DNA of 64,000 nt from Neorhizobium galegae bv. orientalis str. HAMBI 540 (GCF_000731315.1 NZ_HG938354.1:1116001-1180000); one strand, 5' to 3'; shown: positions 18,579 to 27,743, counted from the first letter of the stretch. Translations and numbers: made by a program. Notes: generated from the sequence alone by a model not told the origin.

Positions 18579-19784
18579 CTACGAGGCAAGACTGGCCATC
18601 GCCTCCAGAAACGTATCGATCTCTTCCTCGGTATTGTAATAATGCGGCGACGCTCGCACCACGGGCGGGAGCTGTCGATCATGGGCATCAATCGGGGTAC
18701 TGGAGGGCGGGGAAACCGAGACGTTGATTCCCTTGCCAGCCAGATAGGCCATGACGGCTGGCGAATCCCAGCCGTTAACGGTGAATGAGATGATGGACGC
18801 GAGCGGCGCCCCAAGATCATGTACGGATACGGCACGCATCCCCCTCAGACCTTCCCGAAGCCTTGACGAAAGGTGACTGCAGCGCGCCTCGATGTTTTCG
18901 ACCCCTATTTCGAGCGCGTAATCCACTGCTTCCCGCAAGCCGAGACGAACCGAATAGTTCTTCTCCCACGTTTCAAAGCGTCTGGCATCAGGTCGCAACT
19001 CGTATCGATCGGGTGCGGTACAGGGGGCGCCGTAGAGGTCGATCATCGCTGGCTCGATCTTCTCCAGAACTGATTTTCGCATGTACATGAACCCCGTTCC
19101 CCGCGGCGCGCGGAGAAACTTCCTGCCGGTAGCGGTGAGGATGTCGCAGCCGAGAGCATTCACATCGATCGGCGTTTGACCCGCAGCTTGGCAGGCGTCG
19201 AGCAGATAGAGAATGCCGTTGTCTCGCGCTATTCGACCGATCGCTGCTGCTGGATTGATAAGCCCGCCGTTCGTCGGGATCCAGGTGACCGCTATCAAGC
19301 GAACGCGCTCATCAATCATTTTCGCCAGTGCGTCCGGATCAAGGACGCCAGAGGCGTCATTCGGAATGATTTCGATGGATACGCCGGTGCGCTTGGCAAC
19401 CTGCAAAAAGGCTACGTAGTTGGCAGCAAATTCGGCACTTGCCGTCAGAATCCTGTCTCCAGGTCCAAAAGAAAGGGAATAGAAGGCGCGCTGCCAGGCG
19501 ATCGTCGCGTTTTCAGCTATCGCTATCTCGTCGCGAGTGCAGTTTACGAAAGTGGCCAAGCTGTCATAGGCCCCCTCCAACAACGAGTTGGCCTCCGCTG
19601 CTGCCTCGTAGCCACCGATTTCGCCCTCCCGGCTCAGGTACCCAATCACTGCATCAATCACCGGGCTCGGCATCAGCGCCGCCCCAGCATTGTTGAGGTG
19701 GTTTCTGTTTCTTGTGCCGGGAGTATCAGCACGTAGGCGAGGAAGGTCCAAAGCCTTGCGGGCGTCGCGGTTGTTTTGCGACAT
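18579..19784 (-). CDS. Class V aminotransferase-fold PLP enzyme
   Basis: A 401-residue protein of the aminotransferase class V superfamily, close in pattern to isopenicillin-N epimerase/EgtE-like enzymes. HLNNAGAALMPSPV near the N-terminus, DACQAAGQ (Asp196, pyridine-nitrogen ligand) and TGRKFLRAPRGTGF (Lys222, PLP Schiff base) are all present. Such enzymes act as desulfurases, C-S lyases or epimerases; the exact reaction cannot be read from sequence. It lies just before copy 2 of the lysR/ridA cluster. A PLP enzyme beside RidA fits, because RidA clears imine products of such enzymes. Confidence 0.85.
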   Translation of the reverse strand: MSQNNRDARKALDLPRLRADTPGTRNRNHLNNAGAALMPSPVIDAVIGYLSREGEIGGYEAAAEANSLLEGAYDSLATFVNCTRDEIAIAENATIAWQRAFYSLSFGPGDRILTASAEFAANYVAFLQVAKRTGVSIEIIPNDASGVLDPDALAKMIDERVRLIAVTWIPTNGGLINPAAAIGRIARDNGILYLLDACQAAGQTPIDVNALGCDILTATGRKFLRAPRGTGFMYMRKSVLEKIEPAMIDLYGAPCTAPDRYELRPDARRFETWEKNYSVRLGLREAVDYALEIGVENIEARCSHLSSRLREGLRGMRAVSVHDLGAPLASIISFTVNGWDSPAVMAYLAGKGINVSVSPPSSTPIDAHDRQLPPVVRASPHYYNTEEEIDTFLEAMASLAS

Positions 19785-19946
19785 GAGGAGTTCCTTCCTT
19801 TAATCTAGCCACCCACCTTGTTGACGCAATCAACACTGTGGCGGAAGCCGATACTTTTGCAACCAGCTGTGCAGATTTGAACGGCGTGGCGTGACCGGGC
19901 GCCGGTTAACAGGCCAGCCTGCTCCGCGGGCAGCAACGTGCGCATT

Positions 19947-20867
19947 TCACCGTGACCAGGGTGCGTTTCCCAGAAGGCGTTGTTCGTCCCGACGAACCAG
20001 CGTTTTCACGAACTGCTTTACGGCTCTCACTCTGGGTAGATAAGCCAGGTCCTGATGTGCCGACATCCAGATCTCACGTTCGCCGCTCAACTCTTCAAGT
20101 ACCGGAATGAGCCCGAGTTTCAGACTGCGTGCGAATTCAGGAAGCGCTACAATTCCTGCGCCCGCAGACGCCGCGAACATCTGCGACATCATGCTGTTTG
20201 AGCTGAACGCAATCGTTGGGGCGGGTACGAGTTCCTCTAGCCATAGAACGCTTTCGAGCTGAACTAGCTCTTCGATATAGCCGACAAAGCGGTGCTCGCG
20301 AAGATCCGCCGCTTGAGAGGGAACGCCATTGCGCTCCAGATAGGCCTGCGAAGCGAACAAGCCGGTCTTGAAACGTCCGATCAGCTGACTGTCGAGAGCA
20401 GTTCCATGGGGCTTGAAGAAGCTCAGGAATAAATCTGCTTCCCGGCGAGCGACCCGAACCGTTTGCGGCGATGTCACAAGCTCGATGTCAAGATCAGGGT
20501 ACCGACTACTGAGCTCAACGAGGCGCTCGGAGAGGTAAAGCGTTGCGATGCCCTCCATGGTGGCTAATCTGACTGTACCGCGTACCTCGTCTCGATTGCT
20601 CACGTCGCTGCGAAGCGCATTCACCCCATTCTCGATTTCCTCCGCTCGCCGCATCGTAACAAGCCCGGCTGGGGTCAGCAGAAGTCCATCCCTGGTCCTT
20701 TCGACGAGTGCGCCGCCAACCGTGTATTCCAGGCGAGCAAGCCGACGGGAAACAGTGGAGTGGCTGACCTTCAGTTCCCGGGCGGCTCCGGTCACGCTCT
20801 TGCACCGAACGACGATGAGGAAAAGTTTGAGATCGTCCCAGTCAAGATGATCGATTGCGGTCGCCAT
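19947..20867 (-). CDS. LysR-family regulator, intact copy
   Basis: A 306-residue regulator. DLKLFLIVVRCKSVTGAARELKVSHSTVSRRLARLEYTVGGALVER is the winged HTH (residues 11-56), and the effector domain begins near RGTVRLATMEGIATLYLSERLVEL. It is divergent from ridA with 180 bases between them, which hold a conserved dyad. It is the intact counterpart of the pseudogene at 3392-4026 and could regulate both copies in trans, including the intact molybdoenzyme of copy 1. Confidence 0.92.
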   Translation of the reverse strand: MATAIDHLDWDDLKLFLIVVRCKSVTGAARELKVSHSTVSRRLARLEYTVGGALVERTRDGLLLTPAGLVTMRRAEEIENGVNALRSDVSNRDEVRGTVRLATMEGIATLYLSERLVELSSRYPDLDIELVTSPQTVRVARREADLFLSFFKPHGTALDSQLIGRFKTGLFASQAYLERNGVPSQAADLREHRFVGYIEELVQLESVLWLEELVPAPTIAFSSNSMMSQMFAASAGAGIVALPEFARSLKLGLIPVLEELSGEREIWMSAHQDLAYLPRVRAVKQFVKTLVRRDEQRLLGNAPWSR

Positions 20868-20886
20868 GCTACCCTCCGTCTATTTT

Positions 20887-20902
20887 TGCACAGAGTAGTG
20901 CA
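20887..20902. promoter_or_regulatory. Conserved TGCAC-N6-GTGCA inverted repeat between divergent lysR and ridA (copy 2)
   Basis: The same dyad and the same distance from the lysR start as at 4046-4061, with two of the six spacer bases changed. It is a likely LysR binding site. Confidence 0.55.
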
Positions 20903-21047
20903 TCCTATTCGGGTTGGCGCACAGATTCGTTCTGATAGTTTCCAACGGGCTGTAAAGGCGAACATGCAGCATATCATAACGCAAAACCACTTGCGGATAT
21001 GCTGGTCGCCAGCAGGTCGCGCTTCTTAACCTGCCTTGGGAGAAACC

Positions 21048-21431
21048 ATGTCTAGACGAACTGTGAATGCTTCGAACGCTGCGGCAGTAGGACCATATTC
21101 GCACGCGACATGGGCCGGCGACCTGTTATTTTGCTCGGGCCAGACGCCGCTCGATCCCAGCACCGGCAAACTTGTCGACGGAACCGTCGCCGACCAGACA
21201 CGCCAGTGTTTCGATAATCTGTTTCAAGTTCTTGAAGCAGCAGGCTTGGGGTCGGATGATGTCGTATCCGTCAACGTCTATCTCACAGACATGAGCGACT
21301 TTGCTCAGATGAATGAGATTTACGCCACACGTTTTTCATCGCCCTTCCCGGCCCGCACCACCATTGGCTGCGCCAGCCTGCCGCTTGGAGCGCGTATTGA
21401 GATCGGTTTAGCCGCAAAACGGCAGTCCTAA
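21048..21431 (+). CDS. RidA-family enamine/imine deaminase, intact copy
   Basis: A 127-residue YjgF/YER057c/UK114 protein from ATG 21048, preceded by GGGAGA; the TTG at 21036 is not needed. AVGPYSHATWAGDLLFCSGQTPLDP, then TRQCFDNLFQVLEAAGLGSDDVVSVNVYLTDMSDF and the end FPARTTIGCASLPLGARIEIGLAA follow the family. The arginine in PARTT matches the position that binds the carboxylate of imino acids. It is the first gene of an operon with the nitrilase and molybdoenzyme genes. It probably hydrolyses a reactive imine in that pathway. Confidence 0.9.
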   Translation: MSRRTVNASNAAAVGPYSHATWAGDLLFCSGQTPLDPSTGKLVDGTVADQTRQCFDNLFQVLEAAGLGSDDVVSVNVYLTDMSDFAQMNEIYATRFSSPFPARTTIGCASLPLGARIEIGLAAKRQS

Positions 21432-21494
21432 ACCTGCTTTTGGCGAAACAGCCGAGATGGCTGATGGCGAACGTTGATCAGGAGAGGAATGCCG

Positions 21495-22517
21495 ATGGGA
21501 AGCACGAACTTCAAGGCCGCCGCTGCTCATGTTGCGCCGGTTTATCTCAATCCGTTGGAGAGCGCAGAGAAAGCTTGTTCGGTAATTGCAGAGGCTGCTC
21601 GAAATGGCGCATCGCTCGTGGTCTTTTCGGAGAGCTTTCTTCCCGGGTTTCCCGTCTGGGCGGCACTTTACCCGCCCATTCAATCGCACGGACATTTCAA
21701 ACGATTTCTGAACGCCTCGGTATATGTGGATGGGCCAGAAATTGAGCGTGTGCGCAAAGCCGCGTCCGATAACAGTGTTTTCGTTTCCATCGGTTTCTCC
21801 GAGCGCAACCCGGCAAGTGTTGGAGGACTGTGGAATAGCAATGTCTTGATTTCCGATACAGGCGAAATCCTGATCCACCATCGAAAGCTAGTCGCAACTT
21901 TCTTCGAGAAGCTGGTTTGGGATCCTGGCGATGGCGCGGGACTGGTCGTCGCAAATACAAGAATTGGTCGAATTGGCGGTCTCATCTGCGGGGAAAACAC
22001 AAATCCACTCGCGCGCTACAGTCTGATGACGCAGGCAGAGCAGGTTCATATAAGCAGTTATCCGCCGATCTGGCCTACTCGTGTTCCCACAGAGAGCGAC
22101 AACTATGACAACCGGGCGGCCAACCGCATCCGTGCCTCAGCCCATTGTTTCGAAGCCAAGTGCTTCGGAATTGTTGTCGCAGGTCGCCTGGATGAAAGCG
22201 CTCGCAGATCCATTGCTTTGGATGATTCTGCCATCGCAGCAATTATAGATGCCAGTCCGCGGGCCAGCAGTTTTTTCCTTGGACCGACTGGAGCGCCAAT
22301 TGGTGATGAAATGATCGACGAAGGTATCGGCTACGCCCACATCGATCTCGACGACTGTGTTGAACCGAAGCGCTTTCACGATGTCGTTGCAGGTTACAAT
22401 CGCTTCGATATATTTGACGTTACCGTCAACCGGGCGCGCCGAAAGCCGATCACATTTTTAGAAGACCACGCTAAGGAGGCTCTAACAGGCCCTGAGGCGA
22501 TGGCTTTGTCGGAGTAA
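21495..22517 (+). CDS. Nitrilase (carbon-nitrogen hydrolase superfamily)
   Basis: A 340-residue protein with the full catalytic triad Glu46 (VVFSESFLPGFP), Lys131 (HHRKLVATFFEKLVW) and Cys165 (GGLICGENTNPLAR). The GENTNPLAR pattern after the cysteine is that of true nitrilases. ATG 21495 is chosen because AGGAGAGG lies about six bases before it; ATG 21489 abuts that site. It starts 63 bases after ridA and is followed four bases later by the molybdoenzyme, so it sits inside one operon. It is predicted to hydrolyse a nitrile to the acid and ammonia. Copy 1 keeps only the last 49 or so residues. Confidence 0.9.
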   Translation: MGSTNFKAAAAHVAPVYLNPLESAEKACSVIAEAARNGASLVVFSESFLPGFPVWAALYPPIQSHGHFKRFLNASVYVDGPEIERVRKAASDNSVFVSIGFSERNPASVGGLWNSNVLISDTGEILIHHRKLVATFFEKLVWDPGDGAGLVVANTRIGRIGGLICGENTNPLARYSLMTQAEQVHISSYPPIWPTRVPTESDNYDNRAANRIRASAHCFEAKCFGIVVAGRLDESARRSIALDDSAIAAIIDASPRASSFFLGPTGAPIGDEMIDEGIGYAHIDLDDCVEPKRFHDVVAGYNRFDIFDVTVNRARRKPITFLEDHAKEALTGPEAMALSE

Positions 22518-22521
22518 GGCT

Positions 22522-23508
22522 ATGGAGCGGGCAGGCATGCAAATGACCAAGAAGGGTTTCTCTTTCCGGGGCCCGGATGAAGGCGTGCATGCCCTGAAAA
22601 CTTGGATCACCCCGGAGGACGATCTTTTTCTGGTTACGCATATGGGGTTCGTCGAGATCGGTTCAGAGCATTGGTATCTCGATATTGATGGCCTCCTGGG
22701 CAACCCAATGAGGTTGCGTCTCTCGGATCTTCAAGCCATGCCGCAGCGCGAGTATATGTCGTTCCACGAATGTGCTGGGAGCCCTCTTGCCCCGACAGTC
22801 GCCAAGCGAAGGATCGGCAACGTGGTTTGGAAAGGGGTGCCGCTGTCGCTTGTTCTGGAGCGTGCAGAGATCAGCAGCGATGCGTCTTACATCTGGACTT
22901 CCGGCCTCGAGTGGGGCGAGTACGCAGAAGTCCAAGAACCTTACCAAAAGGACCTCCCTGTCGAGAAAGCGCTCTCACAAGAAGTTCTTCTCGCACTTGA
23001 GATAAACGGTCAGCCGCTCACTCCGGAGCGCGGAGGTCCGGTTAGATTGGTCGTGCCGGGTTGGTATGGCACGAACTCCGTAAAGTGGGTTGGTTCGATT
23101 ACGGCCGCCAACCGTCGGGCGAGCGGCGCCTATACCACGCGCTTCTATAACGATCCGACTCCTTCAGGCGGGAAGCCGGTTTGGACTGTCGCCCCGGAGT
23201 CGGTTATCGTGTCGCCGTCCCCGTATGATCCGGTATTGGCTGACGTGCCGACGAGAATATGGGGCTGGGATTAGGGAGATCGTGAGATATCAAGCGTCGA
23301 AGTCAGCGTAGATGGAGGAGACTCCTGGCAACGTGCCACTGTAGGTCAGCGCGAGGACAGAAGTTGGCAGCGGTTTGAATTGCCATGGACCCCAGCGTCC
23401 GGCCCGCATCTCCTGCTTTGTCGCTGCACCAACGAGATTGGCGAGGGACAGCCCCCATCGGAAGCAAGAAACGCCGTGCACTCTGTCGAGGTTCAAGTTC
23501 GTAACTAG
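22522..23508 (+). pseudogene. Sulfite-oxidase-type molybdopterin oxidoreductase, nonsense mutant copy
   Basis: The reading frame matches the intact paralog at 4688-5671 throughout, including the Mo-ligand motif FHECAGSP. At 23272-23274 a TAG replaces the tryptophan codon TGG of copy 1 (GWAWGDNQ there, GWD-stop-GDRE here). The frame stays open beyond it to the TAG at 23506-23508, giving 328 codons in all. The truncated 250-residue product would keep most of the cofactor domain but lose most of the dimerisation domain. The 3' part has not drifted out of frame, so the stop is likely recent. Confidence 0.9.
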
Positions 23509-23527
23509 GTCTACAGCAAACGCGAAA

Positions 23528-23699
23528 TCAGGCGGCGTTCGAAGGAAATCGGAAGTCCTCACTGGGTTTCATCCCGATGATCATCGAGCCGAGCGCGGAG
23601 GCGCCGACAAACGCCAGTGCACCCATGTTGATCGGTTGGATCGTCGCAATGATAAAGATCGCGACCAGTAAGCCGATGGCCAATAGTTCCAATACCCAT
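23528..23699 (-). pseudogene. matC: MatC-type dicarboxylate carrier, N-terminal remnant
   Basis: After one extra base in the third or fourth codon, the minus strand reads ELLAIGLLVAIFIIATIQPI and NMGALAFVGASALGSMIIGMKPSE. This is the hydrophobic N-terminus of the MatC malonate/dicarboxylate carrier family. A GGGAGGGG run precedes the ATG at 23699. The frame runs out at 23528. It lies just downstream of the matB remnant, in the gene order of rhizobial mat operons. Only about 55 codons survive. Confidence 0.68.
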
Positions 23700-23801
23700 G
23701 ATTCCCCTCCCTCTGACGCACTCTAATTTAGTGCCGTAGTTGTTGTGTTCGAGATTGATGCAGAATGTCGACGCGCCCTCCGCCCAGAGGACGCGATCGC
23801 C

Positions 23802-24262
23802 TTACGTCCTGGCGTAAAGATCGGCGTATTGCTGCCTCAAGACGTTTTTCTGGACCTTGCCCATCGTGTTGCGCGGCAGGTCGTTGGCAAAAATGACGCG
23901 CTTTGGCAGCTTGTAGCGCGCGAGACGGTCCTGGAGTGCCGCGACGATCGCCTTTTCATCGATGCTCGCGCCGGGCTTGCGCACGACGATGGCCGTTACC
24001 CCTTCGCCGAAGTCGGGATGCGGCACGCCGATCACGGCGCTCTCGACCACGCCCTCGATCTGGTCGATCTCGCCCTCGACCTCTTTCGGATAGATGTTGT
24101 ATCCACCCGAAATCACAAGGTCCTTGTCGCGACCAACGATGTGCACATAGCCCTCGGCGTCGATTTTGCCGAGATCGCCGCTGATGAAGAAACCGTCGGC
24201 CGTGAATTCGGCCGCGGTCTTCTCCGGCATACGCCAGTATGGCATTGTAAACTTAACGTTCA
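23802..24262 (-). pseudogene. matB: Malonyl-CoA synthetase, C-terminal remnant
   Basis: About 150 residues of an acyl-CoA synthetase C-terminal domain: YWRMPEKTAAEF, GFFISGDLGKID, GRDKDLVISGGYNIYPKEVEGEID (hinge and A8 motif), and LPRNTMGKVQKNVLRQQYADLYA (A10 lysine). The pattern is that of MatB, which makes malonyl-CoA from malonate, CoA and ATP. The adenylation domain is gone. The upstream side abuts an IS6 transposase remnant, which probably caused the loss. Confidence 0.82.
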
Positions 24263-24284
24263 CGAGGCAATCGTAGGCCGCTTG

Positions 24285-24568
24285 CACCATGGCGGTTCAG
24301 GCGCGAGCGACTTTTGCCCAGAGGGTTGATTGCCTCTGAACGCAGTTCGCGATGATGGCTTGAGGAAATGTCGTGGCGGGGGATGTGTAACAGGTTGGCG
24401 ATAGGATCATGGATAGAGGCGAAGCGCTGCAAATGGCGCTGCGACTTGAAGCGTTTCATGATCCGTTCCCGTCGCCGGAATGGCTGATGAGAGTTTTTCG
24501 CCCGATTGTTCAAACCTTTATGCGAGCGGTGTTCGACACTTGGCATAATCTCGCGCTTTGCAGCGTCG
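24285..24568 (-). pseudogene. IS6-family transposase, C-terminal remnant
   Basis: The minus strand reads MPSVEHRSHKGLNNRAKNSHQPFRRRERIMKRF and IHDPIANLLHIPRHDISSSHHRELRSEAIN. After one extra C it gives LWAKVARA and a stop. This is the characteristic end of IS6/IS26-type transposases. The catalytic domain is missing. It sits between the matB fragment and an amidohydrolase fragment on the opposite strand. Confidence 0.8.
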
Positions 24569-24855
24569 TATATCCCGCAGTCGTCAATCATCCGGCAGAA
24601 ACAGCGTTGGCTGTGGAGGTTGCCCGTACCGTCATGGGAGAGGATTCCGTCGATCCCGACCACTCGCAGCTCATGGGCTCTGAGGATTTCGCTTTCATGC
24701 TCGAACACCGGGCCGGAAATATCGCGCTGCTTGGAAACGGCAGCACGGCGGGGCTGCATGACCCTGGTTATGATTTCAACGATGCAGCGATTCCTTACGG
24801 TGTCGGCTACTGGACACGTTTGGTCGAAACAGCAATGCCGGTGCAGAAATCCTAG
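24569..24855 (+). pseudogene. M20 amidohydrolase, C-terminal remnant
   Basis: The frame YPAVVNHPAETALAVEV through GSEDFAFMLEHRAGNIALLGNG and LHDPGYDFNDAAIPYGVGYW is the last about 95 residues of an M20D amidohydrolase. The SEDFA segment contains a conserved acidic residue of that family. The 5' side is replaced by the IS6 remnant. It is not a piece of the intact M20 gene at 14084; the residues differ widely. Confidence 0.8.
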
Positions 24856-24865
24856 GACCGTTCCG

Positions 24866-25003
24866 ATGCAGATCATTTTTAGGTCCCTTGTGAGGAACGA
24901 TCTTCCCGAACTGCGCAAGTGGTTCGAGGATGCAAAGCTATCACGTCGGCTGTCACTTCCGACTGATGAATGGCTGCACACGTCGCGACTGCGAATCATA
25001 TAG
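24866..25003 (+). pseudogene. Possible GNAT acetyltransferase, N-terminal remnant
   Basis: The 45-residue frame (IIFRSLVRNDLPELRKWFED, then AKLSRRLSLPTDEW) resembles the start of GNAT-type acetyltransferases with a RSL-x(n)-DLPEL-x-W pattern. It stops long before the acetyl-CoA binding motif. The match rests on a short stretch and is tentative. Confidence 0.4.
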
Positions 25004-25121
25004 ATCTGAAACCCTCAGCGAGGTGACGAATACGGTCACCGCCCGTCGGCGCGCTAGGTCCGTTTCAGTGATTACGTCGGTCATGCCCGATCTCTCCGGG
25101 CTATATTTCAGGTGATTTCAA

Positions 25122-26372
25122 ATGAAGCGGTTATACACCCGCAGCGAGTTTCACGAGCTTGTGTGGTCTGCCCCCGGCAATAAACTCGCGGAAAAACTAG
25201 GACTTACACCGAAAGCCCTCAGCCGGCTTTGCCAACACTATCTCATCCCTTTTCCGTCCCCGACGTATTGGTCAGGAGTGGCTGATGGGAAGCCGCCGAA
25301 GGCAACGCCTTTACTGCCTATAGACAACGACGAGCTACAGGTAGTCAATCTGGACGGTCCTCAAACCAATAGAAGCGCTTACGCAGCAAAAATCATTGCA
25401 ACAGCAGCGGCGGCGTCGAATGGAAATGGCCCTCCACTCCCCCGAAAGCCTCCCAGTCCAGCCCCTGCGAAACACGAGGTATCAAAGACCGAGCCAAGTC
25501 CGCCTCCCGAGCGCTTTCTAGCGCCAATCGGGAAGATGCATCCAGTAATCAAGGAGTTCGATCGAGATCTTCGAAGCAGCTCCCTGAACCACGCAGGTGA
25601 GCTTAATCTAGGCGAAACTGCAATTCACCCTAGCAGTCGGCAAAGGCTAGCCATATTTTTTCACTATCTGGCCAGCGACCTTCACAACGAGGGCATCGAT
25701 CTCCGCCGAGAAGACCAGCGGTTGGTATTCTTCGATGGCCCGGATAGTACGAGAATCTATTGCAAGGAGCAAAGGACGCGAACAAAACACGAGCCTACAG
25801 CGGCCGAGCTTCGCGCGCTTGAGCATGCCAGGCGGTCACGTGAGTGGGGCCGATGGCCATCCATGCCTGATTATGACTACGAACACTCAGGCAAGCTGAC
25901 GCTGGAAATAGGCGGATGGGGCGGGAATCTTCGCGGGAAATGGTCAGATGGCAAACACCAAACGCTGGAACGGGTGTTTGACAGCATTAAAGCCGGAATC
26001 TTGGCACGGATCACATACGAGCGGGAGGAGCGACTTGAGAGAGAGCGGCGCCACCGAGAATGGGAACACTACCAGCATCGGAGGAAACTCCAGAAAGGCA
26101 GAGTAGAGCGAGAAGCGAAGCGAGTTTCGTTTCTGAAGCAGTTAGCCGAGTTTCAGCGTGAAGCCTCGGATCTGAGGATGACTATCTCCGAGACGGCATC
26201 GGCGCCTAGGACCAATACCGAATATGATCGAATGCTTTTATGGGCGAAGGATCGGCTCGCTCATCTTGAGAGCCTGCAAACGATGGAAGCGGTCACCGAA
26301 AAGCTGAAGCAAGAGAAGCTCTTTCCCGACCTAGACGACCTCCATGATCCAGAGGGCGAGCTGCCAAGTTGA
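25122..26372 (+). CDS. Hypothetical protein with N-terminal HTH-like segment and coiled-coil C-terminus
   Basis: A 416-residue protein of unknown function. The first about 50 residues (YTRSEFHELVWSAPGNKLAE followed by KLGLTPKALSRLCQHYLIPFPSPTYW) look like a DNA-binding module seen at the start of many uncharacterised bacterial proteins. A Pro-rich linker (about 105-130) follows, then a charged domain with GKLTLEIGGWGGNLRGKWSDG. From about 300 there is a long Arg/Glu-rich helix (REERLERERRHREWEHYQHRRK) likely to form a coiled coil. It is flanked by gene debris, so it may be an accessory or mobile-island gene. No catalytic motif was recognised. Confidence 0.7.
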   Translation: MKRLYTRSEFHELVWSAPGNKLAEKLGLTPKALSRLCQHYLIPFPSPTYWSGVADGKPPKATPLLPIDNDELQVVNLDGPQTNRSAYAAKIIATAAAASNGNGPPLPRKPPSPAPAKHEVSKTEPSPPPERFLAPIGKMHPVIKEFDRDLRSSSLNHAGELNLGETAIHPSSRQRLAIFFHYLASDLHNEGIDLRREDQRLVFFDGPDSTRIYCKEQRTRTKHEPTAAELRALEHARRSREWGRWPSMPDYDYEHSGKLTLEIGGWGGNLRGKWSDGKHQTLERVFDSIKAGILARITYEREERLERERRHREWEHYQHRRKLQKGRVEREAKRVSFLKQLAEFQREASDLRMTISETASAPRTNTEYDRMLLWAKDRLAHLESLQTMEAVTEKLKQEKLFPDLDDLHDPEGELPS

Positions 26373-26597
26373 TAGGCAAGGCTTTAACCCGACTATGCTC
26401 GAAAGATTTTAAGCCGCTGAATGGGAATTCTTGTTCCAGGAATCCCCTTATCGCCGCCGACCAAAGTCGAGGTGCTCAAGACGAGCCCTCATAGCAATAT
26501 TCGCTCGTTTTCGAACAAGATCTGTTAGTATGGCTCCAAAGATTTACAGACGTTCAATGAAGTGGGCATTCGTACGCTTCGGGATTGGCTATGTGTG

Positions 26598-27743
26598 ATG
26601 CTTTCTGAGCGCCCGAGTTCTATTTGGCACTTGGCCCGACTGGTGCCGCTGGCTGCCTTGCTCGCGATTGGCGCCGTTGGCAATGTTTCGGCTCAGACAA
26701 TTGCGGGCTACGCTATCGGTGAAAACCATCTGAAACTAAGTGAACTCGGCCACGCCGCGTGGCAATACGACTACGGCGAGTATACAAGCGCTACGTTCAA
26801 TGTCGGCCCTGCTATCAGCATATCGAGCGCTGTCGAAAAATCGACGGGTAAGGTCGTCCGCCTGGAAGCCAGTTGGAGCGGCCGAGGCAAGCCGGAGCCG
26901 GCATATTTCTCGGACTTCAAATTTGGACTGACTGATCTGGCCACCATCAGGCAACGGCTCGGCAGTTCGGGCGCGCTTCCGGGCAGTGGCTCACCCGTCC
27001 TCAGCAGTTCGGACGGTGGCGTCGAAATCTCAAGCTTCTATGAAGTTGCCAACTCCCAGATCATCGCATCTTTCATTACGAAAGTCAGCCGTGACGCACT
27101 TGTCGATCTCCAGCGTCGATATGGAACTGAGACCTATGCGCATGTCGCAAAAGTTGCCACCCTTAAGTCAGTCGTGATTTCAGACGCTGCTTATTTCAAG
27201 AGCCTTCGCGGGACGACATCTATTTTCGATGTTGGATACCGCTCGATTGCCTGGGAACCAGCAGCCGCGCTGACGATGGATGCAAAGCGGGAAATCTCGC
27301 TCGCGCGGATTAAGCCATCGCAATTGCCGGTTCCTCGTGTCTATTCTGGCCCGAACAACCTTCCCGACCTCACCGGTCAAAGCGCATCGTTCAGGACCCA
27401 CCAGGCCAAGATCGCTGACGGAATGGCGTCCGGGCCATCCTTCGCCGGCGAGTTCGCAGTTATTCAGATCGGTTGCGGATCAAGTTGCTCGAATGTTTTT
27501 GTCGGCAATGTACGAACCGGCGAAGTGTTCAAGCTGCCGAAAGGCGGCAAGGACAATCTAAACCTCACTCTTAAATACGAGCTTTCCAGCCGGCTGATGA
27601 CTGCCCAGTGGTCCGAGGCGGAAACGGGCAAGTGCTTTGTTGTGTTTTTCAGTTTCGATGACGGCGAATGGGTCGAACTCTTAAGGCGCGACATCGGATC
27701 GTCAGATCGCTGCCTGGCCTCTCTTGCGCAAAATCTGAGATAG
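26598..27743 (+). CDS. Secreted protein of unknown function upstream of the HXS operon
   Basis: From ATG 26598 the 381-residue protein begins with a signal peptide (HLARLVPLAALLAIGAVG, cleavage likely after VSA). A GTG at 26562 is an alternative start. A tiny frame, ATG 26555 to TGA 26595-26597, ends at TGATG on this start and might couple translation. The mature protein has repeated aromatic and Ser-rich stretches and a late Cys pair (IQIGCGSSCSNVFVGN), with two further cysteines near the C-terminus (GKCFVV, SDRCLAS) that could form disulfides in the periplasm. No family recognised. It ends 98 bases before hxsD on the same strand, so it may be co-transcribed with the HXS genes. Confidence 0.7.
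   Translation: MLSERPSSIWHLARLVPLAALLAIGAVGNVSAQTIAGYAIGENHLKLSELGHAAWQYDYGEYTSATFNVGPAISISSAVEKSTGKVVRLEASWSGRGKPEPAYFSDFKFGLTDLATIRQRLGSSGALPGSGSPVLSSSDGGVEISSFYEVANSQIIASFITKVSRDALVDLQRRYGTETYAHVAKVATLKSVVISDAAYFKSLRGTTSIFDVGYRSIAWEPAAALTMDAKREISLARIKPSQLPVPRVYSGPNNLPDLTGQSASFRTHQAKIADGMASGPSFAGEFAVIQIGCGSSCSNVFVGNVRTGEVFKLPKGGKDNLNLTLKYELSSRLMTAQWSEAETGKCFVVFFSFDDGEWVELLRRDIGSSDRCLASLAQNLR

Larger units (their letters stand above)
19947..23508. repeat. Paralogous cluster copy 2 (lysR-ridA-nitrilase-molybdoenzyme)
   Basis: The segment is colinear and in the same orientation as 3392-5671. In this copy lysR, ridA and the nitrilase are complete, while the molybdoenzyme has an in-frame stop. 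Copies differ at many synonymous positions. Confidence 0.88.
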
